A stretch of 64,000 bases of DNA, from NCBI RefSeq assembly GCF_029814935.1, contig NZ_CP104582.1, positions 2,046,001 through 2,110,000 of the forward strand, read 5' to 3'. Position numbers and translations under genes: made by a program. The notes under the pieces are model-generated. The model worked only from the letters and a program-made list of their open reading frames with translations. It was not told the DNA's origin and did no database searches. Below are positions 9,365-17,135 of the stretch, one piece after another; the stretch's first letter is position 1; the number at the start of each line of letters is the position of its first letter. The DNA comes from Pseudomonas sp. GD03919 (GTDB taxonomy: Bacteria; Pseudomonadota; Gammaproteobacteria; Pseudomonadales; Pseudomonadaceae).

Positions 9365-10534
9365 TCAGTAGGATTTCGGCAGGCCGAGAACCTTTTCCGC
9401 GATGAACGACAGAATCAACTGGGGGGAGATGGGCGCGATTCTGGGCAGCATGGCTTCACGCAGGTAACGCTCGACGTGATATTCCTTGGCGTAGCCCATG
9501 CCGCCGTGGGTCAGGACGGCGGTTTCGCAGGCGCGGAAGCCGGCCTCGGCGCAGAAGAACTTGGCGGCGTTGGCTTCGGCGCCGCAGGACTTGCCGTTGT
9601 CATACAGCCAGGCGCCTTTCTGGTAGAGCAGGGTGCCGGCTTCCAGGTCGACCCAGCGTTCCGCCAGCGGGTGCTGGATGCCCTGGTTCTTGCCGATCGG
9701 CCGGTCGAAGACGATGCGCTCGTTGGCATAGGTCGCGGCGCGGCGCAGCGCGGCCTTGCCCAGGCCGGTCGCCTCCGAGGCCAGCAGCAGCCGCTCCGGG
9801 TTCAGGCCGTGGAGGATGTATTCGAAACCGCGGCCTTCCTCGCCAATGCGATCTTCGACCGGTATTTCCAGGCCATCGATGAACAACTGGTTGGAGTCGA
9901 CGGCCTTGCGGCCCATCTTTTCGATTTCCCGGACTTCGATCTTGCTGCGGTCGAGGTCGGTATAGAACAGGCTCAGGCCATGGGTCGGCGAGGTGATTTC
10001 CTCGATCGGGGTGGTACGCGCCAGCAGCATGATCTTGTGGGCGACCTGGGCGGTGGAGATCCACACCTTCTGGCCATTGACGATGTAGCGATCACCCTGG
10101 CGCACGGCCATGGTTTTCAGTTTCAGGGTGTTCAGGCCGGTGTTGGGTTCGGTCACGCCGAAGCAGGCCTGCTGTTCGCCCTTGATGATCGGCGGCAGCC
10201 AGCGGGCCTTCTGCTCGGCGTTGGCGTGGGTCACCACCGGGTGCAGGCCGAACACGTTCATGTGGATGGACGAGGCGCCGGCCAGGCCGGCGCCGGAGCC
10301 GCTGACGGTTTCCATCATCAGGCAGGCCTCGCTGATGCCCAGGCCCGCTCCGCCATACTCCTCCGGCATGGCGATGCCCAGCCAGCCCTCCTTGGCCATG
10401 GCCGAGTAGAAGTCCATGGGAAAGCCACCCACCTTGTCCTTGTGGGTCCAGTATTCATCGTCGAATTTCTTGCAGATCTCTTCAACGGCAGCGCGAATGG
10501 CGAGTTGGTCGTCAGTCAATGCGAAGTTCATCAT
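9365..10534 (-). CDS. Acyl-CoA dehydrogenase
   Basis: A 389-residue flavoprotein with the N-terminal helical domain, the FAD-binding segment CFGVTEPNTG (near 135-145) and a C-terminal domain ending THGGMGYAKEYHVERYLREA. It forms the alpha,beta-double bond of an acyl-CoA and passes electrons to ETF; an etfAB pair is encoded at 28.5-30.2 kb. Two adjacent ATGs (10534 and 10531) follow GGGGGAAG; I take the first. The nearest family members in hydroxyacyl-CoA kinase clusters (LvaC, the dehydrogenase half of ACAD10/11) remove a phosphate as well. Whether this one does cannot be told from the sequence. It is the first gene of the minus-strand run. Confidence 0.92.
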   Translation of the reverse strand: MMNFALTDDQLAIRAAVEEICKKFDDEYWTHKDKVGGFPMDFYSAMAKEGWLGIAMPEEYGGAGLGISEACLMMETVSGSGAGLAGASSIHMNVFGLHPVVTHANAEQKARWLPPIIKGEQQACFGVTEPNTGLNTLKLKTMAVRQGDRYIVNGQKVWISTAQVAHKIMLLARTTPIEEITSPTHGLSLFYTDLDRSKIEVREIEKMGRKAVDSNQLFIDGLEIPVEDRIGEEGRGFEYILHGLNPERLLLASEATGLGKAALRRAATYANERIVFDRPIGKNQGIQHPLAERWVDLEAGTLLYQKGAWLYDNGKSCGAEANAAKFFCAEAGFRACETAVLTHGGMGYAKEYHVERYLREAMLPRIAPISPQLILSFIAEKVLGLPKSY

Positions 10535-10827
10535 CTTCCCCCGAGTCTGTGGCGGCTGTTCAAAAGGCAAGCAGCGGTTCAGGGGATTATTGCATATGAT
10601 ATTGATGCATACAATATTGCTTGGGACGGTGTTGCCGGCTCTCTGGTTTGCGGTGTCCTGGCAGGCAGCGAGGTCGCTGGGCAGTTGGATGTTGCCTGGA
10701 TTAACGGTAAGCAAATAAACTGTTCATTTTTTACATGTTCTGCCTTATGGTTTCCTTCGCCCGAAATGATCGAGGCGAATGCGCCATTGCCGCCTGGCCG
10801 GCGCGCGGCAGATCGTGGGCAGGTTCC
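10535..10827. other. Divergent promoter region, no gene
   Basis: This gene-free stretch (extending to 10856) separates the acyl-CoA dehydrogenase gene (minus) from the membrane-protein operon (plus). It holds an AT-rich segment at 10590-10623 in otherwise GC-rich DNA. On the minus strand, TTGTAT and AATAAT are separated by 17 bases, a reasonable sigma-70 promoter for the dehydrogenase gene. The plus-strand sequence TACAATATTGCTTG at 10610-10623 recurs, with one base fewer, at 23691-23703 before the epoxide hydrolase gene. Confidence 0.45.
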
Positions 10828-10841
10828 AAGAACAACAATAA
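10828..10841 (+). promoter_or_regulatory. Extended AAnAAnAA repeat (candidate Crc/Hfq site)
   Basis: The leader reads AAGAACAACAATAA, which contains three overlapping AAnAAnAA matches, followed 4 bases later by the Shine-Dalgarno AGGAG of the membrane-protein gene. It is the longest such repeat seen in the window. Confidence 0.6.
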
Positions 10842-10856
10842 GCATAGGAGCGGCAG

Positions 10857-11597
10857 GTGAAAGACCTTCGCATGGATACAAGAGTCGTCAGTCTCATGGC
10901 ATGGTCGGGAATCGTGCTGGTGGTTTGCCTGGCGGTGGCCCAGGGGCTGCTGATGGGCTTCATTCCGCCACCCTCGCCGGACATGAGTGCCGAGGAGATC
11001 GCGCAGCTATTCATCGAGCGCAAGCTCAGTATCCGCGTCGGTACGCTGCTGGAGTGCATCGGCTTCACCTTCTACCTGACCTGGTCCATGTCGATCGTGA
11101 TGTTCATGCGCAGGATGGAGTCCGGCATGCCGATCCTGACGTACACCTCGATAGCCAATAATGGCGGGGGCTACGTGTTCTTTCTGCTGATGCCGATCAC
11201 CTGGGCGGCACTGGCATTCCGCCCGGAAGCTCTGGACCCCAACCTGTTGCAGCTGGTCAATGACTATGTCTGGTTCATCTTCATTCTGAGCTGGCCGCCG
11301 TTTGCCCTGTTCATGGTCTACATCGCCGTCGCCGTGTTGCGCGACCGCAATCCCGAACCGGTCTTTCCCCGCTGGGTGGGCTACTTCAATCTCTGGACGG
11401 CAGCGATGATCATGCCGGCAGGTCTTATCGAGTTCTTCACTACGGGGCCCTTTGCCTACGATGGGGTGATTGCCTTCTGGTGGGTCTGGCTCGAGTTCTT
11501 CGGCTGGATTGTGGTGATGAGCTGGGTCACGTTGCGTGCCTGTGCCGCGGAGAAGCGCCGCCAGCTCGCCGAGGATGGCGCAGGAGTGTCGGCATGA
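10857..11597 (+). CDS. Integral membrane protein of unknown function
   Basis: A 246-residue protein with about six hydrophobic segments (around residues 8-30, 60-80, 98-118, 135-160, 172-195 and 205-228). I do not recognise the family. The GTG start is preferred because AGGAG lies 6 bases upstream; an ATG 15 bases further on is the alternative. Its stop overlaps the start of the NorE-like gene (ATGA), so the two are translationally coupled, and a NorF-like gene follows. This suggests an accessory membrane protein of a respiratory or oxygenase-linked complex. The leader carries the A-rich Crc/Hfq-type repeat. Confidence 0.75.
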   Translation: MKDLRMDTRVVSLMAWSGIVLVVCLAVAQGLLMGFIPPPSPDMSAEEIAQLFIERKLSIRVGTLLECIGFTFYLTWSMSIVMFMRRMESGMPILTYTSIANNGGGYVFFLLMPITWAALAFRPEALDPNLLQLVNDYVWFIFILSWPPFALFMVYIAVAVLRDRNPEPVFPRWVGYFNLWTAAMIMPAGLIEFFTTGPFAYDGVIAFWWVWLEFFGWIVVMSWVTLRACAAEKRRQLAEDGAGVSA

Positions 11598-11889
11598 TGA
11601 GTCAGCCAGGGCAGAAAAAGACCCATATCCCCGGCGAGCCGGGAATATGGATGTTCGTTGCCGGTGATATGGCGATGTTTTCGCTGCTGTTTTTCATTTT
11701 CCTGCATTACCGTGCCGCGGATCCGGTGCTTTTTACCGAGTCGCAGGCCCACCTGAACCAAGGGCTCGGGCTGCTCAATACCCTGCTGATGCTGACGAGC
11801 TCATGGCTGGTCGCCAGTGGCGTGCAGGCTGCCAGGCGGCATGAGACCGTCCTGGTCAGGCGTTTTTTCAAGCTGGCGATTGGCTGTGG
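11594..11889 (+). pseudogene. NorE-like cytochrome c oxidase subunit III, 5' fragment
   Basis: The first 98 or so codons of a subunit III-family membrane protein (MMSQPGQKKTHIPGEPG..., first helix around 18-38, second around 58-80) are intact and start with AGGAG 7 bases upstream of the ATG. The reading frame is then broken by the IS21-family element at 11890 and stops after seven foreign codons. Joining the fragment to the one at 14531, across one copy of the 7-bp duplication, restores a continuous FKLAIGCGAAFLAVKYFEYG segment typical of the family. NorE-like proteins accompany nitric oxide reductase or terminal oxidases. This copy should be inactive. Confidence 0.85.
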
Positions 11890-12114
11890 TGCGGATTTCG
11901 GAGCATCGTGACCGGCCATTTCGGTTGATCGTGACCGATCATTTCGCTAACGCGTGACCGCTCATTTCGGTAGCAACGTGACCGATTCTCCGCCTGTTCC
12001 GAAACAGGTGGTCACGGCTTACCGAAATCGCCGGTCACGACTTAGCGAAAGCCTTCCCCTTCGTTGCGCATGACCTGATGCGCCGCCATCCTCGACCGAT
12101 TTCGGGAGAGGAAG

Positions 12115-13800
12115 ATGGCGGCGCCGCGAGTAGCCATGCGAAACATCAAAGAATGTCTGCGCCTCAAGTTTGAGGCCGGCTTGTCCCACGAGAAGATTGC
12201 CCGTGCCTTGCAGCTGTCCAAGGGCGTGGTTAGCAAGTACATCGCGGCGGCGCGGGTGGCCGGGCTGGACTGGCCGGCGTTGGCGGCCATGGATGAGGCC
12301 GCGTTGGCAGCCGCCTTGTTTGCGCCGACGCCACCGGGCAAGCCGCGCGGTGAGCGGGTGCTGCCGGACGTGCTGAGCATCCACCGCGAGCTGCGCCGCA
12401 AGGGCGTGACCTTGCAGCTGCTGTGGGAGGAGTATCTCGCTGCGCATGCGGGGCAGCCGACCTACCGCTACACCCAGTTCGTCGAGCACTACCGGCGTTA
12501 CGCCCAGACGCTCAAACGCTCGATGCGCCAGGTGCACCGGGCGGGCGAAAAGCTGTTCATCGACTATGCCGGCCCGACGCTGCCGGTGGTCGATCCGGCC
12601 ACCGGCGAAGTGCGCCGGGCGCACATCTTCGTCGCCGCCCTGGGCGCCTCGAATTACACCTATGCCTGCGCGACGCCGGGCGAAACCCAGGTGGACTGGC
12701 TGACCGCGCTGAGCCAGGCGCTGACCTACTTCGGCGGCGTGCCGGAGATGGTCGTGCCGGACAATCCGCGTGCCCTGGTCGCGCTGCCGGATCGTTACGA
12801 GCCGGGACTGAACCGGGCGGCGCTGGAGTGCGCGCGCCATTACGACACCGTGATGCTGCCGGCCCGGCCGCGCAAACCGCAGGACAAGGCCAAGGCCGAG
12901 GTGGCGGTGCAGGTGGTCGAGCGCTGGATCATGGCGCGGCTGCGTCATCGGCAGTTCTTCAGCCTGCATGCGCTCAATCAGGCCATCGCCGAACTGCTGG
13001 AGGATCTGAATCGACGTCCGTTCAAGCGCCTCGACGGCTGCCGGCGCGACTGGTTCGAGCGCCTGGATCACCCGGCCTTGCGAGCGTTGCCGGAGCACCC
13101 CTACGAGGTCGCCACCTTCAAGCGCTGCAAGGTCAGCATCGACTACCACATCGAGGTCAATGGCAGCTTCTACAGCGTGCCCTCGGTCCTGGCCCGGCAG
13201 AGCGTGGACGTGCGACTGACGGCGCACACCCTGGAAGTGCTGCATGGCACCCGGCGGGTGGCCAGCCATGTGCTGCTGGGCCGTCGCGGTGCCTACAGCA
13301 CCCAGCGCGAACACATGCCTGCCGCACACCAGGCGCACCGCGAATGGACGCCGCAACGCCTGCTCGACTGGGGCGAGCGGATCGGCCCCTACACGCGCCA
13401 ACTGATCGATCACCAGCTGACCCACAAGCCGCATCCGGAGATGGGCTATCGCGCCTGTCTCGGCCTGCTCTCGCTGGCTCGCCGCTATGGCCATGCACGC
13501 CTGGAGGCCGCCGCCGAGCGGGCCGTCCAACTGCGCGCCTTCACCGGGCGCAGCGTGCGCAACCTGCTCCAGCAAGGCCTGGATCAACAGCCGCTGCCCA
13601 AGCGTGCGGCCGAGACGAGCCTGCCCGGTCACCACGAAAACGTCCGTGGCGCCGACTACTACCAACCCCCGCAACAGGAGCTGTTCGATGATGCCGCAAC
13701 ACACCCTGAATCAACTGCACCAGCTACGCTTGGACGGCATGGCTCGCGCGCTGGAGGAGCAATGGACGCTGCCGGTCAGCCACAGCCTGAGCTTCGATGA
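12115..13800 (+). CDS. istA: IS21-family transposase IstA
   Basis: A 561-residue DDE transposase. The N-terminal helix-turn-helix is around residues 10-45 ([21 protein letters not shown]). The catalytic triad is readable as D150 (FIDYAGPT), D216 (VVPDNPRA) and E262 (DKAKAEVAV). The C-terminal beta-barrel domain (SFYSVP..L) follows. The ATG has GGAG 6 bases upstream. The 3' end overlaps istB by 113 bases, longer than the usual IS21 overlap, and the last 40 or so residues read out of istB sequence and are probably dispensable. Confidence 0.95.
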   Translation: MAAPRVAMRNIKECLRLKFEAGLSHEKIARALQLSKGVVSKYIAAARVAGLDWPALAAMDEAALAAALFAPTPPGKPRGERVLPDVLSIHRELRRKGVTLQLLWEEYLAAHAGQPTYRYTQFVEHYRRYAQTLKRSMRQVHRAGEKLFIDYAGPTLPVVDPATGEVRRAHIFVAALGASNYTYACATPGETQVDWLTALSQALTYFGGVPEMVVPDNPRALVALPDRYEPGLNRAALECARHYDTVMLPARPRKPQDKAKAEVAVQVVERWIMARLRHRQFFSLHALNQAIAELLEDLNRRPFKRLDGCRRDWFERLDHPALRALPEHPYEVATFKRCKVSIDYHIEVNGSFYSVPSVLARQSVDVRLTAHTLEVLHGTRRVASHVLLGRRGAYSTQREHMPAAHQAHREWTPQRLLDWGERIGPYTRQLIDHQLTHKPHPEMGYRACLGLLSLARRYGHARLEAAAERAVQLRAFTGRSVRNLLQQGLDQQPLPKRAAETSLPGHHENVRGADYYQPPQQELFDDAATHPESTAPATLGRHGSRAGGAMDAAGQPQPELR

Positions 13801-14437
13801 ACGCCTCGGCCTGCTGCTCGACCGTGAACTGGCCTGGCGTGACAACCAACGCCTGGTACGGCTGCGCAAGAAGGCCAAGCTCAAGTACGCCAACGCCTGC
13901 CTGGAAGATCTCGACCGCCGCCCCGGCCGCGCCCTGGACGAGCGCCTGATCGCCAGCCTGGCCAGCGGCGACTGGATCCGCCAGCAGAACAACCTGCTGC
14001 TGACCGGCCCGACCGGCGCCGGCAAAACCTGGCTGGCCTGCGCCCTGGGTAATCAGGCCTGCCGCCAGGGTTACAGCACCCTGTACCTGCGCACCCCGCG
14101 CTTGCTGGAGCAACTGCGCATCGCCCACGGCGACGGTAGCTTCGGCCGCACCCTGCAACAGCTGGCCAAGGTCGACGTCCTGGTGCTGGACGACTGGGCG
14201 CTGGCCCCGCTGGAGGAAGGGGCTCGGCATGACCTGCTGGAAGTGATCGACGACCGCGCCGGCAACCGCTCCACCATCCTGACCAGCCAACTGCCCCTCG
14301 AACACTGGCACGGCTGGATCAACGACCCGACCCTGGCCGACGCCATCCTCGACCGCCTGGTGCACAACGCCTACCGGCTGACGATGAAGGGCGAATCGCT
14401 GCGCCGGAAAAAAGCCGAGGAACAAGCCGCATCGTGA
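13688..14437 (+). CDS. istB: IS21-family helper ATPase IstB
   Basis: A 249-residue AAA+ ATPase related to DnaC. Walker A GPTGAGKT is at 107-114, Walker [10 protein letters not shown] around 150-158, and the sensor sequence STILTSQLP follows. IstB assembles on DNA and directs IstA to target sites. Of the two adjacent ATGs I choose the first, with AGGAG 7 bases upstream. Confidence 0.95.
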   Translation: MMPQHTLNQLHQLRLDGMARALEEQWTLPVSHSLSFDERLGLLLDRELAWRDNQRLVRLRKKAKLKYANACLEDLDRRPGRALDERLIASLASGDWIRQQNNLLLTGPTGAGKTWLACALGNQACRQGYSTLYLRTPRLLEQLRIAHGDGSFGRTLQQLAKVDVLVLDDWALAPLEEGARHDLLEVIDDRAGNRSTILTSQLPLEHWHGWINDPTLADAILDRLVHNAYRLTMKGESLRRKKAEEQAAS

Positions 14438-14530
14438 CCGATGCGATTACAATCCAGAACCCGCGCAACCGGGGTGGAAGCACCGGTCATGTATTAGCGA
14501 AACGCTCGGTCACGTTCGCCGAAATCCGCA

Positions 14531-14988
14531 GCTGTGGCGCAGCCTTCCTGGCCGTGAAGTACTTCGAATACGGCGAAAAGATCAGTGCCGGGCAGAACAT
14601 GTGGGCCAATGATTTCTTCATGCTGTACTTCTGCTACACCGGCATTCACATGATTCACGTGATTCTGGGCATGGGCGTTCTGGCCGGGCTGATGGTCTAC
14701 GCGCAAGGTCAGCGGATCGCCCCGTCCAATCTGCGCAATCTCGAGGTCGGGGCCACCTTCTGGCACATGGTCGATCTGCTGTGGATCGTCATTTTTGCAC
14801 TGTTCTATCTGGAGGGCTGTCATGAAGAAGCTGTTCTGGACACGCAATACGGCGATCTGGCTGCTGCTGGTTGCGGTCACCCTGGTGGCATGGCAAATGG
14901 GGCATGGTGTTGGCGGGCTGGAACCGGCCGTGGCGGGTGTTGCCATCCTTGTCATATCGCTGGTCAAGGTGCGTTTCGTGCTGTTTGA
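14531..14988 (+). pseudogene. NorE-like cytochrome c oxidase subunit III, 3' fragment
   Basis: This is the remainder of the gene split by the insertion element, from the second copy of the target duplication. It encodes CGAAFLAVKYFEYG and two further helices ending WHMVDLLWIVIFALFYL. The family normally ends close to this point. Here the frame carries on for about 55 more codons of low-complexity sequence and overlaps the NorF-like gene in a different frame, stopping at 14986-14988. Either the true stop has been lost or a small frameshift lies near 14820, where a TGA overlapping the next ATG exists one frame away. Confidence 0.8.
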
Positions 14989-15091
14989 CTTCATGGAGTT
15001 GAGCGGCGCTCCCGCCGGGATGCGTTGGGTCGGCGATCTCTGGCTGGTTGGGCTCGGGCTGATATTGTCCGCCCGCTTCCTGCTTGTCTGA
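14822..15091 (+). CDS. NorF-like / prokaryotic cytochrome c oxidase subunit IV family protein
   Basis: A small protein of 89 residues with three hydrophobic helices (about 10-27, 33-52 and 70-88), matching the COX4-pro/NorF type. The ATG at 14822 has GGAGG 6 bases upstream. NorF and NorE are usually neighbours and assist nitric oxide reductase or a haem-copper oxidase; no catalytic subunit is encoded in this window. With its upstream partner broken by the insertion element, polar effects on expression are likely. Confidence 0.8.
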   Translation: MKKLFWTRNTAIWLLLVAVTLVAWQMGHGVGGLEPAVAGVAILVISLVKVRFVLFDFMELSGAPAGMRWVGDLWLVGLGLILSARFLLV

Positions 15092-15102
15092 GCCGGAACT
15101 GC

Positions 15103-15137
15103 GGATGGATTGGCAGCGGTGCGCGGCCAATCCATCC
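15103..15137. terminator. Hairpin between convergent NorF-like and globin genes
   Basis: Perfect 11-bp arms GGATGGATTGG and CCAATCCATCC are separated by 13 bases, lying between two converging genes. No T-run follows on either strand, so it is a plausible but unproven bidirectional terminator. Confidence 0.5.
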
Positions 15138-15148
15138 TCCGGGTCTTC

Positions 15149-15595
15149 TCACTGATCGCTTTGCGGAAGATAGCTGACCAGCTTGGCTGTCTGCCTGCGC
15201 CATGCCTGCTCATGGGCGGGGCTCCAGTCATCGCCCATGAGTGCGGCCAGCGTGTCGTTCAGGGCGTCGAGGAAGTCCGCGTACAGCTGCTGCCCACTGA
15301 CCTGGAACGCCATGTGTTCGTTGGCAATCTGCTGCATGTAGTCGGGCACGTAGCTCTTGCCGGCGGCACTGTCGCACAACAGCGAAATGATCTCGAACAG
15401 CATCTGCCCGCAGCCCATGGGTGGGGTGTCGGGGTCGATGATGGTGAAAAGCCCGGAGGCCGAGGGGCAGCGGCTGAAGAACCGGCGGTAGACCGCCGGT
15501 GTCAGGTCTTCGCATCGCTCGGCGACTCGCTCGAGGGTTTCTTCCAGCAGCGCCGCATCGCTCGTTGGTGAGTTATCCAGCATTGTTGTTGTCAT
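15149..15595 (-). CDS. Single-domain globin
   Basis: A protein of 148 residues with globin-like helices and no reductase domain. The likely proximal haem histidine is H94 in IANEHMAFQV, the F-helix position, followed by the G-H region FLDALNDTLAALMGDDWSPAHEQAW. It probably binds oxygen or nitric oxide. In the context of a P450 system and NorE/F-like genes, it could supply oxygen to the oxygenase or protect haem enzymes from NO. A second ATG at 15583 is preceded by the same AACAACA arrangement as the P450 gene and could be the true start, giving 144 residues. Confidence 0.8.
   Translation of the reverse strand: MTTTMLDNSPTSDAALLEETLERVAERCEDLTPAVYRRFFSRCPSASGLFTIIDPDTPPMGCGQMLFEIISLLCDSAAGKSYVPDYMQQIANEHMAFQVSGQQLYADFLDALNDTLAALMGDDWSPAHEQAWRRQTAKLVSYLPQSDQ
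15583..15590 (-). promoter_or_regulatory. AACAACAA motif at the globin start (candidate Crc/Hfq site)
   Basis: The minus strand reads ATGACAACAACAATG, so the motif lies between two candidate start codons of the globin gene, in the same place relative to the second ATG as in the CYP153 gene. Confidence 0.45.
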
Positions 15596-15621
15596 GGCGG
15601 TTGCTCTTTGGTTAGGCCGGG

Positions 15622-16842
15622 TCAGGCTGGCATGAGGGCTTTGACCTCGATACTGTCGTCAGCCAGTTGCTCGGTATTCACAATGGTCCCGCTGGCGATC
15701 AGGCGCTTGCTGAGCATGAACTCCTGTGGCCGGTTGACGCAGTCGGCGGCAATCAGTTTGCCGGCTTGCAGATAAAAGGCGGCGAAGCTGCGCGAGTGCT
15801 CGAGATCGCCCCGGATCACGACCTGGTCGTAGCCCTGATTGAGACCGGCGATCTGTAGTTTCAGGTCGTACTGGTCGGACCAGAACCAGGGCAGGCTCTG
15901 GTGGGGTTTGCATTTGCCGCAGATCGTGGCGGCGGCCGTCTTGGCCTGCTCCGATGCATTGGGCACGGACTCCAGGCGGAGCCGACCGTAGCGTTCGGAG
16001 GGATGATTGGTGCAGTCGCCCGCGGCTACGATGTGCGGGTCCGAGGTGCGCGCCAGTTCATCGACCAGGATGCCGTTGTCCACGTCCAGGCCGGCGCTGG
16101 CGGCCAGTTCGGTGTTGGGAATCACGCCGATACCGACTATCACCAGATCTGCCGGCAGGCGGCTGCCATCGCTGCAGAGGACCGCGCTGACCTGGCCGCT
16201 GCCTTCGAAGCCGCTGACCTGGGTGTCGGTCCTGATGGTCACGCCTTCTTCGGCGTGGATGCGTTGGAAGAACGCCGATACCTGCGTCGCCGTCACCCGC
16301 GCCAGCACCCTTGGGGCCATCTCCAGCACCGTGACCTGCATGCCGATCTTGCGCAGGGCCGCTGCCGTCTCCAGGCCGATATAGCCGCCGCCGACGATCA
16401 CCGCGTGCTTGTCTGTACCTGTGTGTTCGCGGATGCCGTCCACGTCCTTGAGCGTGCGCAGGTAGTGTACGCCGGCCAGGTCACTGCCGGGCAGGTTGAC
16501 CTGGCGCACCCGTGCGCCGGTGCAGAGGGCCAGTTTGTCGTAGCTTAGGGTTTCGCCGCCATCGAGTGTGACCGTTTGGCCGGCCGGGTCGATGCTGCTG
16601 ACCCTCTGCCCCAGTCTGAAGCTGATGGCGTTTTTCGTATAGATGGCCGCCGGTCTTATCAGCAGGTCGTCCACGCTCTTTTCGGCCAGCAGATAGGTCT
16701 TGGACAGAGGGGGGCGATGGTAGGGAACGGTCTGCTCGTCACCAATGACGATGATGTCGCCTTCCCAGCCTTCCTGGCGCAGGCTGGGGGCGAGTTGAGC
16801 GGCGGCATGGCTGGCGCCGATGATGATGCAGGTCTGGTGCAT
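15622..16842 (-). CDS. FAD-dependent ferredoxin reductase (putidaredoxin-reductase type)
   Basis: A 406-residue pyridine nucleotide-disulfide oxidoreductase. It has an N-terminal FAD motif IIIGASHAAAQ, a central NADH motif VIVGGGYIGLETAAAL near 150-165, and a second FAD motif IVAAGDCTNH near 285. This layout is that of the NADH:ferredoxin reductases that drive class I bacterial P450s. It would reduce the ferredoxin encoded at 18847-19170, which feeds the CYP153. It is the last gene of the minus-strand P450 operon, 27 bases downstream of the small 87-residue gene and in the same direction. Confidence 0.95.
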   Translation of the reverse strand: MHQTCIIIGASHAAAQLAPSLRQEGWEGDIIVIGDEQTVPYHRPPLSKTYLLAEKSVDDLLIRPAAIYTKNAISFRLGQRVSSIDPAGQTVTLDGGETLSYDKLALCTGARVRQVNLPGSDLAGVHYLRTLKDVDGIREHTGTDKHAVIVGGGYIGLETAAALRKIGMQVTVLEMAPRVLARVTATQVSAFFQRIHAEEGVTIRTDTQVSGFEGSGQVSAVLCSDGSRLPADLVIVGIGVIPNTELAASAGLDVDNGILVDELARTSDPHIVAAGDCTNHPSERYGRLRLESVPNASEQAKTAAATICGKCKPHQSLPWFWSDQYDLKLQIAGLNQGYDQVVIRGDLEHSRSFAAFYLQAGKLIAADCVNRPQEFMLSKRLIASGTIVNTEQLADDSIEVKALMPA

Positions 16843-16869
16843 GCTGTCTCCTTGCGGGCGTCTGCCCGG

Positions 16870-17133
16870 TCACTCTTCGGCTTGCGGCAACTGCCGGTGG
16901 TCGACGACCGGCCGATCCTCGCGGGTGCCCTTGAGTACCAGGTCGGGACAGGTGGGATCGTTGGTGGAGATCATCACGTAATCGTCGTGGACCTCGACCA
17001 GGGTGCCGACGAAGGGGAAGTCCTCGAAGCGTTCGGGGATCCGGTAACTGACCAGGTCGCCGACCTTGAAGGTGGTCGGGTCGAAGTTGAAGCTGAAGGG
17101 ACAGGATTCGTTGTTGCCGGCATAGGTTTGCAT
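16870..17133 (-). CDS. Unknown 87-residue protein in the P450 operon
   Basis: I do not recognise this small acidic protein. Its middle (KVGDLVSYRI... to ...VGTLVEVHDDYVMIST) has the strand-turn-strand look of a small SH3/KOW-like barrel. It has three cysteines but no CxxC pair. It starts 2 bases from the stop of the GMC dehydrogenase gene and is followed by the ferredoxin reductase gene, so it belongs to the operon and is probably translated. A role as an assembly or regulatory accessory of the P450 chain is only a guess from position. Confidence 0.65.
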   Translation of the reverse strand: MQTYAGNNESCPFSFNFDPTTFKVGDLVSYRIPERFEDFPFVGTLVEVHDDYVMISTNDPTCPDLVLKGTREDRPVVDHRQLPQAEE

Positions 17134-17135
17134 GG

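Larger units (their letters stand above)
11890..14530 (+). mobile_element. IS21-family insertion sequence (complete, 2641 bp)
   Basis: The element has perfect 12-bp terminal inverted repeats, TGCGGATTTCGG at 11890-11901 and its complement at 14519-14530. It is flanked by a 7-bp target duplication GCTGTGG at 11883-11889 and 14531-14537. Inside the left end are tandem copies of a GTGACCG..CATTTCG unit, at 11908, 11931 and 11954, repeating every 23 bp. A partial copy is at 11978, and inverted copies lie near 12010-12050 and at the right end. Such multiple terminal repeats are the transposase-binding sites of IS21 elements. It carries istA and istB in the usual overlapping order, both intact, so it is probably still active. 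Confidence 0.95.

Noticed and set aside
7386..11161. Long plus-strand open frames opposite the acetoacetyl-CoA synthetase and acyl-CoA dehydrogenase genes
   Set aside because: Both overlap strongly supported minus-strand enzymes and show no motif or proper ribosome-binding site.
11905..11990. CRISPR-like tandem repeats
   Set aside because: The 23-bp repeating units are terminal transposase-binding repeats of the IS21 element, only three to four copies without unique spacers of constant length.
12019..13704. 561-residue minus-strand frame within the insertion element
   Set aside because: It is antisense to istA, whose DDE triad and helix-turn-helix are intact.
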